In this document: one piece after another, positions 35,102-44,432 of the stretch
Numbering within the stretch: position 1 is the stretch's first letter
Layout: each line of letters begins with the position of its first letter
Assembly: GCA_018435605.1 (NCBI GenBank)
Contig: JAHDNF010000005.1
Location: 124,001 to 188,000 of the forward strand
Direction of reading: 5' to 3'
Length of the DNA: 64,000 nt
Origin: a bacterium
GTDB lineage: Bacteria > Auribacterota > Auribacteria > Auribacterales > Auribacteraceae
Notes under the pieces: generated by a model
Databases searched by the model: none
The model's input: only the letters and a program-made list of their open reading frames with translations
Told to the model about the DNA's origin: nothing
Program-made: the position numbers and the translations under genes

Positions 35102-36112
35102 ATGAATATATTGGCCATAGAAACATCATGCGACGAAACTTCCGCGGCGGTATGCCGCGACGGATACGAGATACTCTCCAACGTCATTGCTTCACAAGAC
35201 GATATACACGCCCATTACGGCGGCGTCGTGCCTGAACTGGCGGCGCGCCGGCATATAGAGATTATCGGGCAGGTGGCAAATAAAGCGCTTGAACAAGCCT
35301 CAGCCGGCTTTGAGGATATGGATATTCTGGCAGTTACCCAGGGTCCGGGGCTGATAGGGTCGCTTATCGTCGGAATATCGTATATGCAGGGTGTTTCATA
35401 CCGCTACGGAATCCCTATGGTAGGAATCAATCATATAGAAGGACACCTCACTGCGCCGCTACTTGGCAACCAACAAGTTTGCTATCCGGTACTCGGATTG
35501 ATCGTATCCGGAGGGCATACTATGCTGGTTAAAATGGATGATGTGGGCAAATATACGGTTATCGGCAGAACACTTGACGACGCGGCGGGCGAGGCGTTCG
35601 ATAAAGTCGCAACCATGATGGGGCTTGGATATCCGGGAGGCCCCCTTGTAAGCAAACTCGCGCAGAAAGGCGACCCTAATGCAATACGGTTTCCACGAGG
35701 GTTACTGCGTTCGCAGTCGTTCGATTTCAGTTTCAGCGGATTAAAAACTGCGGTTCTGTATAAATTAAAATCGGAATCACACCCAATACCCGAACAACGG
35801 CAGGCAGATATAGCCGCGTCATTCGAAGAAGCGGTAGCCGATGCGCTGGTCAAAAAAACATTACGAGCCGCAAAACAGTACGGAATCAAAACAATTACTG
35901 CCGGAGGAGGCGTTATTCGCAACGCGCGATTGCGAACCAGACTTGAAAAACAATGTTGTAAACACGGGTACCGGCTCGTTCTGCCGGAACCTATACTCTG
36001 CACGGATAACGCCGGTATGATCGGTACGCTTGCCTACTATTACCGCGACCGCGCTATGCTGGCTAAAGACAATGCCATAGACCCTATCCCGTCTTTGAAA
36101 TTCGTCGGATGA
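35102..36112 (+). CDS. tsaD: tRNA threonylcarbamoyladenosine synthase subunit TsaD
   Basis: This 336-aa ASKHA-fold enzyme transfers threonylcarbamoyl to A37 of ANN-reading tRNAs together with TsaB/E. 'ILAIETSCDETSAAV' opens the protein; the metal-binding HxxxH occurs in 'GINHIEGHL', and 'GLIVSGGHTMLV', 'DDAAGEAFDKVA' and 'GGGVIRNARLR' are all conserved. The length is normal. It starts four bases after the deacetylase stop, with no obvious ribosome site, implying coupling. Confidence 0.97.
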   Translation: MNILAIETSCDETSAAVCRDGYEILSNVIASQDDIHAHYGGVVPELAARRHIEIIGQVANKALEQASAGFEDMDILAVTQGPGLIGSLIVGISYMQGVSYRYGIPMVGINHIEGHLTAPLLGNQQVCYPVLGLIVSGGHTMLVKMDDVGKYTVIGRTLDDAAGEAFDKVATMMGLGYPGGPLVSKLAQKGDPNAIRFPRGLLRSQSFDFSFSGLKTAVLYKLKSESHPIPEQRQADIAASFEEAVADALVKKTLRAAKQYGIKTITAGGGVIRNARLRTRLEKQCCKHGYRLVLPEPILCTDNAGMIGTLAYYYRDRAMLAKDNAIDPIPSLKFVG

Positions 36113-36147
36113 AAATGTACCATGACTGAGGTGGTCAGGTTGCTATG

Positions 36148-37125
36148 TTACATTAACCGGCATTTCGACGGGCTGGATTGCATTATCTTTATCAGCAAGT
36201 AAATACCGATACCGAACACGACAGATAAAACAGCGCCTGATGAGATAATTGTCCATACAGGCACTCTTACCGCGTATAGTAAAAGAATAATAAACGCCGG
36301 AACAAATAAAATAGCGATAACGCAAAGTAACGCAGAATATTTGCATATTGCGTTCATACGGGCGGCGATTGTCTGCATACGGCTGGTTTGCGTAAGATGG
36401 CGCACATCATGCTCAAGACACCGCGCTATGAACATAAGTTCCTGAACTGTAAAATATATACGGCGAATCAGCCGTTTAGAGGATGGATTTTTAAAACCTG
36501 ACGGCGGTTTTTTGATAAGTTGCCGTACCGTGTGTGCGAACGACTCCAGCGATATGATGTATTGATCTGCCTTGCGCAGTTCGTCAAGCAGTATCGCCGC
36601 TGTATCAGGCTGATCGGGATGAATCGATTCGCGCACTGTTTGTATTTTAAGCATAGCACGGTCTAAAAATTGTCTGTCGCAAACAACTATTTTTTTGAGC
36701 AGGTACAGCCAAAGATAACGGATACCTCGACGGCACATGGCGGCAAGCAGGTCGGTTTCGGCATCCATAGAACTGAACGCCTCTACCGGCTTATCATGAA
36801 TTGTCAGCACAAATTTTTCCGATACGAAACAGGAAATATTGGCCACTGCTCCCGGCAAAAGCAGTTTATCGGGGTTGAACGCTGGTATCCGGAAAAACAG
36901 CAGTCCGCCCGACTGCTCGAAATACGCCAGTTCCGATGTATGCACTGCCATGTCTATCAAATAAGACGGCAGAGCGAACGCCTTTTTTATCCACGGGATG
37001 TTAGGCTGGTAAAAATCGATCCATAGCAATACGTCGGGGTTGTGCATGTACTCGCCTAGATCATGCGGATGAGGTTTTACAAAAACGCCTGTCTCGGATG
37101 ATCGCTCAAAGGCGAATATTTTCAT
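36148..37125 (-). CDS. CorA-like membrane protein lacking the GMN motif
   Basis: This 325-aa protein has a soluble N-terminal domain of about 200 residues, a long helical stretch (about 205-260) and two C-terminal transmembrane segments (about 265-285 and 292-312) with a short loop between, ending in a basic tail. This is the layout of CorA-type magnesium channels. After the first helix CorA has the selectivity motif GMN; here the loop reads 'LLYAVRVPVWTII' with no GMN. The N-terminus 'WIDFYQPN', 'PSYLIDMAVHTSELAYFEQSGG' is also CorA-like. It may be a non-transporting or altered-selectivity relative. It is convergent with tsaD. Confidence 0.68.
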   Translation of the reverse strand: MKIFAFERSSETGVFVKPHPHDLGEYMHNPDVLLWIDFYQPNIPWIKKAFALPSYLIDMAVHTSELAYFEQSGGLLFFRIPAFNPDKLLLPGAVANISCFVSEKFVLTIHDKPVEAFSSMDAETDLLAAMCRRGIRYLWLYLLKKIVVCDRQFLDRAMLKIQTVRESIHPDQPDTAAILLDELRKADQYIISLESFAHTVRQLIKKPPSGFKNPSSKRLIRRIYFTVQELMFIARCLEHDVRHLTQTSRMQTIAARMNAICKYSALLCVIAILFVPAFIILLLYAVRVPVWTIISSGAVLSVVFGIGIYLLIKIMQSSPSKCRLM

Positions 37126-37315
37126 GGGCGGATACCGTTTTTTGTGCTTTTTGTTGTTACAAGCCGGGTTGGCGCGGATAATCGTATCTTTATATTAAAT
37201 GTTTCTTGAATAGAAATCAATTCATTTGTATTATATGACAATTGCAGACTCGTATAGATAGTAATAACGACACCGCTCACAATAGGATTATCAACAGTAA
37301 AAGAGGATCAGTATC

Positions 37316-38377
37316 ATGAAAAAACAAGATTATTTAGCCAAACCGATACAACATATCTCGCTCAACGATGTGCAATCTGTAGGCATGATAGAAAAAATGC
37401 AACACATGGCTTTTCAGGCACGAAACCTGTCGCGAGGAGCGAAACTCTATGAAAAAATGCTCAACGACACTTCCTGCGGAATCATTTTGTGCCTTGCAGG
37501 GTCACTGGTGAGCGCAGGTCTGAAAAAGGTTATCATCGAAATGGTACAGAACAATATGATCGACGCTATTGTGGCTACCGGAGCAAATATCGTTGATCAG
37601 GATTTTTTTGAGGGTCTGGGGTTTTTGCATTATATCGGAACACCCGATGTCGACGACAACGAACTGCGGTTACTGCATATTGACCGTATTTACGATACCT
37701 ATATCGACGAAGACGACCTGCGCGTCTGCGACGAAACCATGGCAAAAATCGCCGATTCTATGACTCCCGGCGCTTATGCATCTTGGGAAATAATTAAGCA
37801 GATGGGCGAGTACCTTGAAAAAAATCACAGTGCCAACGAATCGATAGTGCTTACCTGTTACCGCAAACAAGTACCCATTTTCTGCCCTGCGTTCAGCGAC
37901 AGTAGTGCAGGATTCGGTTTTGTCGATCATCAATGGCGTGCCGCTCAGGAAGGCAGAAAACCTACCAGCATAGACAGCGGTAAAGATTTTCTTGATCTGA
38001 CCCGAATAAAACTTATGTGCGACGCCACCGGTTTGCTGATGCTGGGCGGCGGTGTGCCGAAAAATTTTGCGCAGGATATAGTAGTTGCCGCAGAGGTACT
38101 TGGATTCGACGTGCCTATGCATAAATATGCGATTCAGATCACTGTCGCGGACGAACGCGACGGAGGATTGTCCGGTTCTACGCTTCGCGAAGCCAATTCA
38201 TGGGGTAAAGTCGAACAAGGCGCGGAACAAATGATTTATGGGGAAGCAACTGTTATGTTTCCTCTTCTGGCAGGCTATGCTTATCACAAGAAATCGTATG
38301 CTAAACGCTCTGAATTCCGATTCCTCGAAAAACTGGCTCAGCCTATTGGTAACAACATATCTAAATTCCAGTCTTGA
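37316..38377 (+). CDS. Deoxyhypusine synthase family protein
   Basis: This 353-aa protein matches the deoxyhypusine synthase (DHS) fold: 'AFQARNLSRGAKLYEKML', 'CGIILCLAGSLVSAGLKKVI', 'DAIVATGANIVDQDF', 'VPIFCPAFSDSSAGF' and 'SGSTLREANSWGKV', in which Lys298 corresponds to the Lys that forms the enzyme-substrate imine in eukaryotic DHS. In eukaryotes and archaea DHS modifies eIF5A/aIF5A with spermidine; bacterial members are thought to act on other polyamine substrates (for example homospermidine formation). AGAGGA precedes the ATG. It sits before two sugar-epimerase genes rather than among polyamine genes. Confidence 0.86.
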   Translation: MKKQDYLAKPIQHISLNDVQSVGMIEKMQHMAFQARNLSRGAKLYEKMLNDTSCGIILCLAGSLVSAGLKKVIIEMVQNNMIDAIVATGANIVDQDFFEGLGFLHYIGTPDVDDNELRLLHIDRIYDTYIDEDDLRVCDETMAKIADSMTPGAYASWEIIKQMGEYLEKNHSANESIVLTCYRKQVPIFCPAFSDSSAGFGFVDHQWRAAQEGRKPTSIDSGKDFLDLTRIKLMCDATGLLMLGGGVPKNFAQDIVVAAEVLGFDVPMHKYAIQITVADERDGGLSGSTLREANSWGKVEQGAEQMIYGEATVMFPLLAGYAYHKKSYAKRSEFRFLEKLAQPIGNNISKFQS

Positions 38378-38407
38378 GCCGGCATATAAACTGAAAGGAA
38401 AAATGAA

Positions 38408-39487
38408 ATGGCTGTCGAAAAAATACTCACCGGCAGACGGATATTAGTTACCGGCGGCGCGGGTTTTTTGGGGTTTCATCTTGCCCAGCGATTACCGTCT
38501 ATGGGCGCGGCGTATTTGGCGTTCAACGATATCGACGAGTTTCCACAAGGCGAGTACCCGCAGGGTGCGCTAACCGTTAACGCGGACGTGCGCGACAGGG
38601 ACGAGATGAACAAACTTATCAAGGATAATAAAATCGATACCATAATACATTGCGCGGCGGCTTTGCCTTTATGGAAAAAGGAAGATATTTTCTCGACCAA
38701 TGTAGGCGGATTGCGAACAACTCTTGAAGTTGCGCGTCAAAACAATGTGGAAAAATTCGTGTTCATCAGTTCCACAGCCGTGTACGGCGTACCGGATAAA
38801 CATCCCCTGATAGAAGACGATCCTATGGAAGGCGTGGGCAACTACGGCGAATCCAAGATACTCGGCGAGCAGGTGTGCCGTGAGTTTATGAAAAAAGGCA
38901 TGAATATTACAATCATACGCCCAAAAACATTTATCGGCACTGCACGTCTGGGAGTGTTTCAGATACTGTATGACTGGGTAGACAGCGGAAAACGTATACC
39001 GATTATAGGTAAAGGCGAAAACCGATATCAGCTTCTGGAGGTTGACGATCTGGTGCAGGCGATAGCTCTGGCTTTGGCCGCGGATTCCAATTTGTCAAAC
39101 GATACCTTCAATGTTGGCGCGAAAGTGTTTCAGAAAGTCAAACTCGATGTGGGGTCGCTTTGCGATTTCGCCGGTACCGGCGCGCGCCCCATGCCTACGC
39201 CTGCGAAAATAGTTAAGCCGATGCTGGCATTTTTCGAGCTCATAGGGGTATCGCCCCTGTATAAGTGGGTTTACGGCACAGCCGATAAAGATTCCTTCGT
39301 CAGCACAGATAAAATAGAGCAAAAACTGGGCTGGAAACCACAGTTTTCCAACGAAGACGCGCTAATCACTTCACACAAATGGTATCTTGAACATAAAGTG
39401 GAGTTACTGCGCAAACATAGCACCGGCGTAACCCATCGGGTTGGCTGGGATCAGGGTATTTTGAAAGTATTCAAAAAATGGCTGTAA
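38408..39487 (+). CDS. NAD-dependent epimerase/dehydratase (extended SDR)
   Basis: This 359-aa Rossmann enzyme has ILVTGGAGFLGFHL near residues 12-24, 'FISSTAVYGVP', and the catalytic YGESK ('NYGESKILGEQV'). 'TIIRPKTFIG' and 'YQLLEVDDLVQAI' are typical of the extended SDR superfamily. The substrate is probably a nucleotide sugar, but the specific reaction cannot be read from the sequence. It is 30 bases after the DHS-like gene with AAGGAA upstream and 13 bases before hldD, suggesting a surface-carbohydrate operon. Confidence 0.85.
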   Translation: MAVEKILTGRRILVTGGAGFLGFHLAQRLPSMGAAYLAFNDIDEFPQGEYPQGALTVNADVRDRDEMNKLIKDNKIDTIIHCAAALPLWKKEDIFSTNVGGLRTTLEVARQNNVEKFVFISSTAVYGVPDKHPLIEDDPMEGVGNYGESKILGEQVCREFMKKGMNITIIRPKTFIGTARLGVFQILYDWVDSGKRIPIIGKGENRYQLLEVDDLVQAIALALAADSNLSNDTFNVGAKVFQKVKLDVGSLCDFAGTGARPMPTPAKIVKPMLAFFELIGVSPLYKWVYGTADKDSFVSTDKIEQKLGWKPQFSNEDALITSHKWYLEHKVELLRKHSTGVTHRVGWDQGILKVFKKWL

Positions 39488-39500
39488 GGATTTTTTATAC

Positions 39501-40481
39501 ATGATACTTGTAACCGGATCTGCAGGATTTATAGGTAGCGCCATAGCGTGTATGCTCAACCGTAGCGGGCATACCGATCTGCTGTTGTGCGACGTATTGC
39601 GGAAAAACGACAAATGGAACAATATTCCGGGCGTTCGGTTTAGGGAATTCATTCACCGCGACGCACTGTTTAGCTATCTGGAATCAAGTCCGGACGCAAA
39701 AAAAATAGATACGGTCATCCACATGGGAGCCTGTTCTGATACCACAGAACCGGACGTGGATTACCTAAACGCTAATAACGTTAATTTTTCCAAACAGTTA
39801 TGCAGATGGGCGCTGGCACAGGGCGCGCGGTTTATATATGCCTCGTCCGCGGCTGTATACGGTAGCGGGGAACTCGGATTTTCCGATGCGGATTCGCTGA
39901 CTCCCAATCTTCGCCCGCTCAATGCATACGGGTTTTCTAAATGGCTGTTCGATATGTGGGTGCTCGAACAAGGGCTGGCAGACCGCGTAACAGGCCTGCG
40001 TTTCTTCAACGTGTTCGGCCCTAACGAATATCACAAAGGACACATGGCAAGCGTGGTGTACAGGGCATTCCCCTTGGCGCGGGATAAAGGGCTGGTTCGG
40101 CTGTTCGAATCTCACAGACCCGATTACAAACACGGCGAGCAGGAACGGGATTTCATTTATATCGACGAAGCGCTCGACGCATTGAGATTTATACTAAAAA
40201 CACCTTCAGTATCCGGAATTTACAATATAGGAACAGGTATACCGCACACTTTCAACGATCTTGCCACAGCGCTACTGGAAGGGCTTGGCAAACCGGTTAA
40301 TATAGAGTATTTTCCCATGCCGGAAGATATCAGAAACAGGTATCAATACCATACGCGCGCGGATATGGATAAACTGAACAATGCCGGATACCCTAAAATA
40401 CAAGACCGGTTCGCGCAGAATGTCAAAGACTACGTGCAAAAATACCTTCAGCCCGGATTCCTCTATTACTCTCAGGTTTGA
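39501..40481 (+). CDS. hldD: ADP-L-glycero-D-manno-heptose 6-epimerase
   Basis: This 326-aa extended SDR makes ADP-L-glycero-D-manno-heptose for the LPS inner core. 'VTGSAGFIGSAI', 'IHMGACSDTTEPD', 'YASSAAVYGSGELGF', the catalytic 'NAYGFSKWLFDMW', 'FNVFGPNEYHKGHMASVVY' and 'GEQERDFIYIDEAL' are HldD/RfaD hallmarks. Its presence implies a heptose-containing LPS and hence an outer membrane. It is the last gene before a convergent phosphohexomutase gene. Confidence 0.95.
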   Translation: MILVTGSAGFIGSAIACMLNRSGHTDLLLCDVLRKNDKWNNIPGVRFREFIHRDALFSYLESSPDAKKIDTVIHMGACSDTTEPDVDYLNANNVNFSKQLCRWALAQGARFIYASSAAVYGSGELGFSDADSLTPNLRPLNAYGFSKWLFDMWVLEQGLADRVTGLRFFNVFGPNEYHKGHMASVVYRAFPLARDKGLVRLFESHRPDYKHGEQERDFIYIDEALDALRFILKTPSVSGIYNIGTGIPHTFNDLATALLEGLGKPVNIEYFPMPEDIRNRYQYHTRADMDKLNNAGYPKIQDRFAQNVKDYVQKYLQPGFLYYSQV

Positions 40482-40524
40482 GTTAAGGCGATACGGCCGA
40501 TATCGATACTCAATTGATCATGTT

Positions 40525-42441
40525 TTACGATTTATCAGCTTCATGGATCATCGCTACATGCCAGTTGAGCAGGTTTGCTTCCATCTGCGGATCGTTTCCT
40601 TGAACATCGGCAAGTACACGGAATACCGGTTCGGTTCCGGAACCGCGCATCCATATAAACGCTCGTTGCGTTCCGGCGTTGTCTTCAAGCGATACTTTCA
40701 GACCTCCGCTTTGGGTGCCTGTTCTAGCTCCAGCTCCTTCGCGGACGGTTGATCCTTCATAATTTAGTATTTTATATGTGGTTACGCCCAGTTTTTCGTT
40801 TAGCTCCGCTTTCTTTGAGTTCCATTGCTGAGCTAAAACAGCCTCGTAACGCGCCTTGAGCCGCGCGTGGTCGGTTGTGCGTATCGAGACGATTGCCCTA
40901 TCTTCAAACGCGCTGGTTGTGATGTATGCCGGTAATGATTCGGCAACGTTGAACAATTCCACATTTTGACAGTATCTGTCCATCTGACCTGACCGCCGGC
41001 ACCATATTTCGAACAATCCCTGTTTCCCATTATCAGAACGAAGCACCAGCATTTTTATGAACGCGAAGATAGTGTTTATCGGATCTCTAACAGTGCTGGG
41101 AAGAGTGATATTTCCGCCGTTGCTTCCTTCTCCGAGAATCCGTACAATGTATCCTGCCTGTTGTTTCTCAAGAGCCAATGAGACCACATTCGCCTCGCCT
41201 ACTTCGGCGCGGGCAACCTCGGCTCCGAATGCATGGGCTATACGCTCTATACGTCCTGAAGTGGGGCCGTTTACTACAACCGCCGCTTTCTGTTTCGGGT
41301 TACCCTGATCGTCATAGATCAGTAATCCGGAATACACCAGATACGCCAGTTCGGATACGACACTTAACGCGAAAACTTCCTGAGCCTCAAGAACCCATGG
41401 GTTACCTTTTCTGTCTATGGTAACTATATTTCCCCTGTCGCCGTCGCAATCGGGTACGTAGGCGAACCTGTAGCGTCCGTCATTGGCGTTGAGCTTTAAC
41501 AGTTCTTCTTTAGCGAGGGTGAGCGATATTCCTTCAGGCACTATTCTGTGTACTATCTGGCGAGGCTTTGAGTTCAGAGCGGTTACCGTCAGTCCCATAG
41601 ATTTGAGGTAATCTATATCTATAGATACACCGCGTGCAGATCCGTTAAGTTCGGCAAGCACTCCGATACCGATATTTTTTATTTTACCTTTGATGTTATC
41701 GAGCATAGTTTTTTGTTTTGCGGTATCGTCTATTCCGGTTATCACTCGGTTGGAAAATAGTTCGTATTGCTTAAGCGATCTTTTCTTGTTTTCTTTGACT
41801 CCCTTAAGTACCTCTGCCACATCTCTATCGGATACCCTGTCGACTGCCTCCATTAGCGATTCGACCCATTTTGCGTCGAAAAAACATTCTTTAAATTGAT
41901 CTATCAACGGTTGCGCGGCTTGTTTGCCCAATACCGCCCCGTCGCCTAATCCATACTTTATGCCGTTGTGACCCACAGGATTATGACTTGCCGACACATA
42001 TATAAACCCGTCCACGTCATCTGTAATTTTAGTGTAAGCCATAGCTTCGGGAGCTGATGCGATGTACGAATAGCGCACTTTACATCCGTAAGCCAGAAGC
42101 GCTCTGATTATCACAAGCCCTATCTTTGGGCCGGTATGGCGGGCGTCGAGAGCCAAAGCGACTACCGGCGCAGATATTGCGAATTCTTCTCGTAGCATTT
42201 GCGCGAAAATACGCGCCGCTCCGGCAAATAGAATTTTTGAAAGAATATTTATTTCAGGGGTAGTGCTTTCTTCGTCGCCGTCAGCGGCGCAAATACGCCG
42301 CCAGCCGGATACTGAGAAAATAGTTGTTTCCAAAAATTTTTCTTTTTGCTCGCTGGTTATATTCTCTCTGCCGGCAAATATCTTCTCAGCCGGATCGCCG
42401 ATTTCAAGTCCGGTCATTGCGTCGTACACAATTTGTGCCAT
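40525..42441 (-). CDS. Phosphohexomutase (phosphoglucomutase/phosphomannomutase family)
   Basis: This 638-aa protein starts at ATG 42441, with GGGAGGA upstream; the frame is open 13 codons further but lacks a ribosome site. Alpha-D-phosphohexomutase motifs are all present: the phosphoserine loop 'SASHNPVGHNG' (near residue 150), metal loop 'DCDGDRGN' (near 332) and phosphate-binding 'RGSGTEPVFR' (near 597). It is longer than the usual 450-550 aa, with added segments at the N-terminus and between domains. It supplies glucose-1-phosphate or mannose-1-phosphate for nucleotide sugars; substrate choice is uncertain. It is convergent with hldD and divergent from the GT2 gene. Confidence 0.88.
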   Translation of the reverse strand: MAQIVYDAMTGLEIGDPAEKIFAGRENITSEQKEKFLETTIFSVSGWRRICAADGDEESTTPEINILSKILFAGAARIFAQMLREEFAISAPVVALALDARHTGPKIGLVIIRALLAYGCKVRYSYIASAPEAMAYTKITDDVDGFIYVSASHNPVGHNGIKYGLGDGAVLGKQAAQPLIDQFKECFFDAKWVESLMEAVDRVSDRDVAEVLKGVKENKKRSLKQYELFSNRVITGIDDTAKQKTMLDNIKGKIKNIGIGVLAELNGSARGVSIDIDYLKSMGLTVTALNSKPRQIVHRIVPEGISLTLAKEELLKLNANDGRYRFAYVPDCDGDRGNIVTIDRKGNPWVLEAQEVFALSVVSELAYLVYSGLLIYDDQGNPKQKAAVVVNGPTSGRIERIAHAFGAEVARAEVGEANVVSLALEKQQAGYIVRILGEGSNGGNITLPSTVRDPINTIFAFIKMLVLRSDNGKQGLFEIWCRRSGQMDRYCQNVELFNVAESLPAYITTSAFEDRAIVSIRTTDHARLKARYEAVLAQQWNSKKAELNEKLGVTTYKILNYEGSTVREGAGARTGTQSGGLKVSLEDNAGTQRAFIWMRGSGTEPVFRVLADVQGNDPQMEANLLNWHVAMIHEADKS

Positions 42442-42613
42442 AATAGTCCTCCCGTTGAGTTTATGATTTGCGAAAAGCATTGTTGATTATTATAATGAAA
42501 AATCCGTTTTATGGAAGATTTTTGTGCTTTTTGCCGGACAGTATACTAAAATGTATGACTCGGCTTGAAGATTCAAGCGTATAAAGCAAACAACAATATA
42601 TTAAAGAGGGAAA

Positions 42614-43471
42614 ATGACAGCCGACATACCGGTAAGCATAATCATACCAGTTTATAACCGGCAATCCATGCTTGAACGAGCCATAACTTCGGTTTTGCGC
42701 CAGACATACACAGCGTTCGAGCTGATTGTGGTGGATGACGGGTCGGATGAACCGTTGTGCGCGGTAGCGGGAAAATTCGCCGATAAGCGGATACGGTTTG
42801 TCAAACAGCTCCACAAAGGCGTCAGCGCCGCGCGCAATTACGGCGTATCGCTTGCCCGACATACCCACATTGCGTTTCTGGATTCCGACGACGAATGGCT
42901 CGATGATAAACTCCAACAGCAGATGTGTTTCCTTACCGGTCAGCCCGCTTACCGCATCTGCTATACCGGCGAGCAATGGATTCGTCACGGAAAGACGTTC
43001 GATCATCCTAAATCTCGGGAAAAATTTTCAGGATATATTTTCGAGCAGTGCCTCAATGACTGTTTTATCGGATGTTCCACTGTGGTTATGGAAAAATCGC
43101 TGTTTGTGCAGGCCGGAGGGTTCGATACTTCGCTTGCTGTATGCGAAGATTACGATTTATGGTTGAAAATATCCGCAAGGTATCCCATAGTATTACTCGA
43201 CAACCGGTTGATCAGAAAACACGGCGGGCATGACGATCAGCTGTCCAGAGCCGTTTGGGGTATCGACCGGTTTCGGATATTTTCTATAAAAAATATATTG
43301 GAATCAGGCAGGCTGTCAGACAGGCAAAGCGAATCTGCGCGGCGTGTACTGCATAAAAAAACCGATATTGTTTGCGGCGGATGCCTAAAACGTGGGCGTT
43401 TCGACGGGTTTGCCCAGTTTATTCCTTTATTGTTGAACAAATACACACAATTGGAGTGGAACGGTGAATAA
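42614..43471 (+). CDS. Family 2 glycosyltransferase
   Basis: This 285-aa protein has a GT-A fold beginning 'VSIIIPVYNRQSMLERAITSVL', 'ELIVVDDGSDE', the acceptor-side 'GVSAARNYGVSLA', the metal-binding 'FLDSDDEW' and 'CEDYDLWLKIS'. It would transfer a sugar from a nucleotide donor in the cytoplasm. GAGGG precedes the ATG. It overlaps the next gene by eight bases, which is odd because that gene is a ParB-like protein; the operon mixes unrelated functions. Confidence 0.9.
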   Translation: MTADIPVSIIIPVYNRQSMLERAITSVLRQTYTAFELIVVDDGSDEPLCAVAGKFADKRIRFVKQLHKGVSAARNYGVSLARHTHIAFLDSDDEWLDDKLQQQMCFLTGQPAYRICYTGEQWIRHGKTFDHPKSREKFSGYIFEQCLNDCFIGCSTVVMEKSLFVQAGGFDTSLAVCEDYDLWLKISARYPIVLLDNRLIRKHGGHDDQLSRAVWGIDRFRIFSIKNILESGRLSDRQSESARRVLHKKTDIVCGGCLKRGRFDGFAQFIPLLLNKYTQLEWNGE

Positions 43472-44432
43472 GATATATTCCATTTTATCCGCAGAACAAA
43501 TTAACCGTGCCGACGAGTTTTTCCGCGTGGGTTCGTCATACAATAGCGATATGCTTCGGCGTTTATTAGACGAATGGGGTGTGATAGCGCCGCTTATCGT
43601 AAGCCGGCATGGCGAGTCGTACCGCATTGTCGAGGGGTTCGACCGGTTTGACTGCGCCGTACTGCACGGTATTACCGAATTGCCGGTTATAGAAGTAGAT
43701 ACTGACGAATTTTCTTGTTACAGATTTGCTATTTTTAACGCCGTCAGGCAGGAGTCGTGCGATATTTTTGATATTGCGCAGGCGCTTGCCGTTTTGTCCG
43801 ATTATTTCTTAGTTCCCCGTCAGGATATAGCTACGGAGTATTTGCCTTTTTTCGGTTTTTCCTGCCGCGATAAAATATTGGACAAATTAATAACTATACA
43901 TAAGTTCGATCCCAGTCAGAAAAAATTGTGCAGAGACGAATGTATAGAAACGGATAAGATACTTCTGATCAGTGATATCGACCGGACTATACGGAACGAT
44001 ATGATTGAGCTGATGATCGAACTTCGGCCAAGTATCAACAAAGTTAAACAAATTATCGAACTGATAGATGAAATTTCCGGACGCGAAGGAAAACCGCCTG
44101 CCGAAGTACTGAGCGACCCGTTGTTGCGGTCTATTCTGGACGATGAGGCCTGCAACGCAGGACAGAAACTCAACCGGTTTCGCGAGGCGTTATACGGAAG
44201 GCGCAATCCGGCGTTGTCGCGCACGTTAGAATTGGTAGACCGTAAAATCCGTCAACTCAAGCTGGATAACCGTATCAAACTTATAATACCGCCTTATCTT
44301 GAAGGCGATCAACTGCGGCTGGAAGCGGAGTTTGAAAACAAAGAACAACTTGAAGAAATTGCACGAAACCTGTTACAAACTGCCGGACTAAAATCGTTCG
44401 GCGAATTGTTGGATATAATCAAGGAACCGTAA
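43464..44432 (+). CDS. ParB/Sulfiredoxin-like nuclease-domain protein
   Basis: This 322-aa protein starts at GTG 43464 (GGAG seven bases upstream), inside the end of the GT2 gene. Residues about 1-90 resemble a ParB/Srx domain: a proposed site 'LLDEWGVIAPLIVSRHGESYRIVEGFDRFDCAVLHGITELPVIEV', with the 'G.RR..A...G....P..V' pattern in modified form. A helical region follows. The stop TAA shares its last base with the ATG of the next gene (TAATG), so the two are translationally coupled. The partner is a spore-photoproduct-lyase-like enzyme, suggesting joint action, perhaps on DNA. The function is unknown. Confidence 0.7.
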   Translation: MNKIYSILSAEQINRADEFFRVGSSYNSDMLRRLLDEWGVIAPLIVSRHGESYRIVEGFDRFDCAVLHGITELPVIEVDTDEFSCYRFAIFNAVRQESCDIFDIAQALAVLSDYFLVPRQDIATEYLPFFGFSCRDKILDKLITIHKFDPSQKKLCRDECIETDKILLISDIDRTIRNDMIELMIELRPSINKVKQIIELIDEISGREGKPPAEVLSDPLLRSILDDEACNAGQKLNRFREALYGRRNPALSRTLELVDRKIRQLKLDNRIKLIIPPYLEGDQLRLEAEFENKEQLEEIARNLLQTAGLKSFGELLDIIKEP

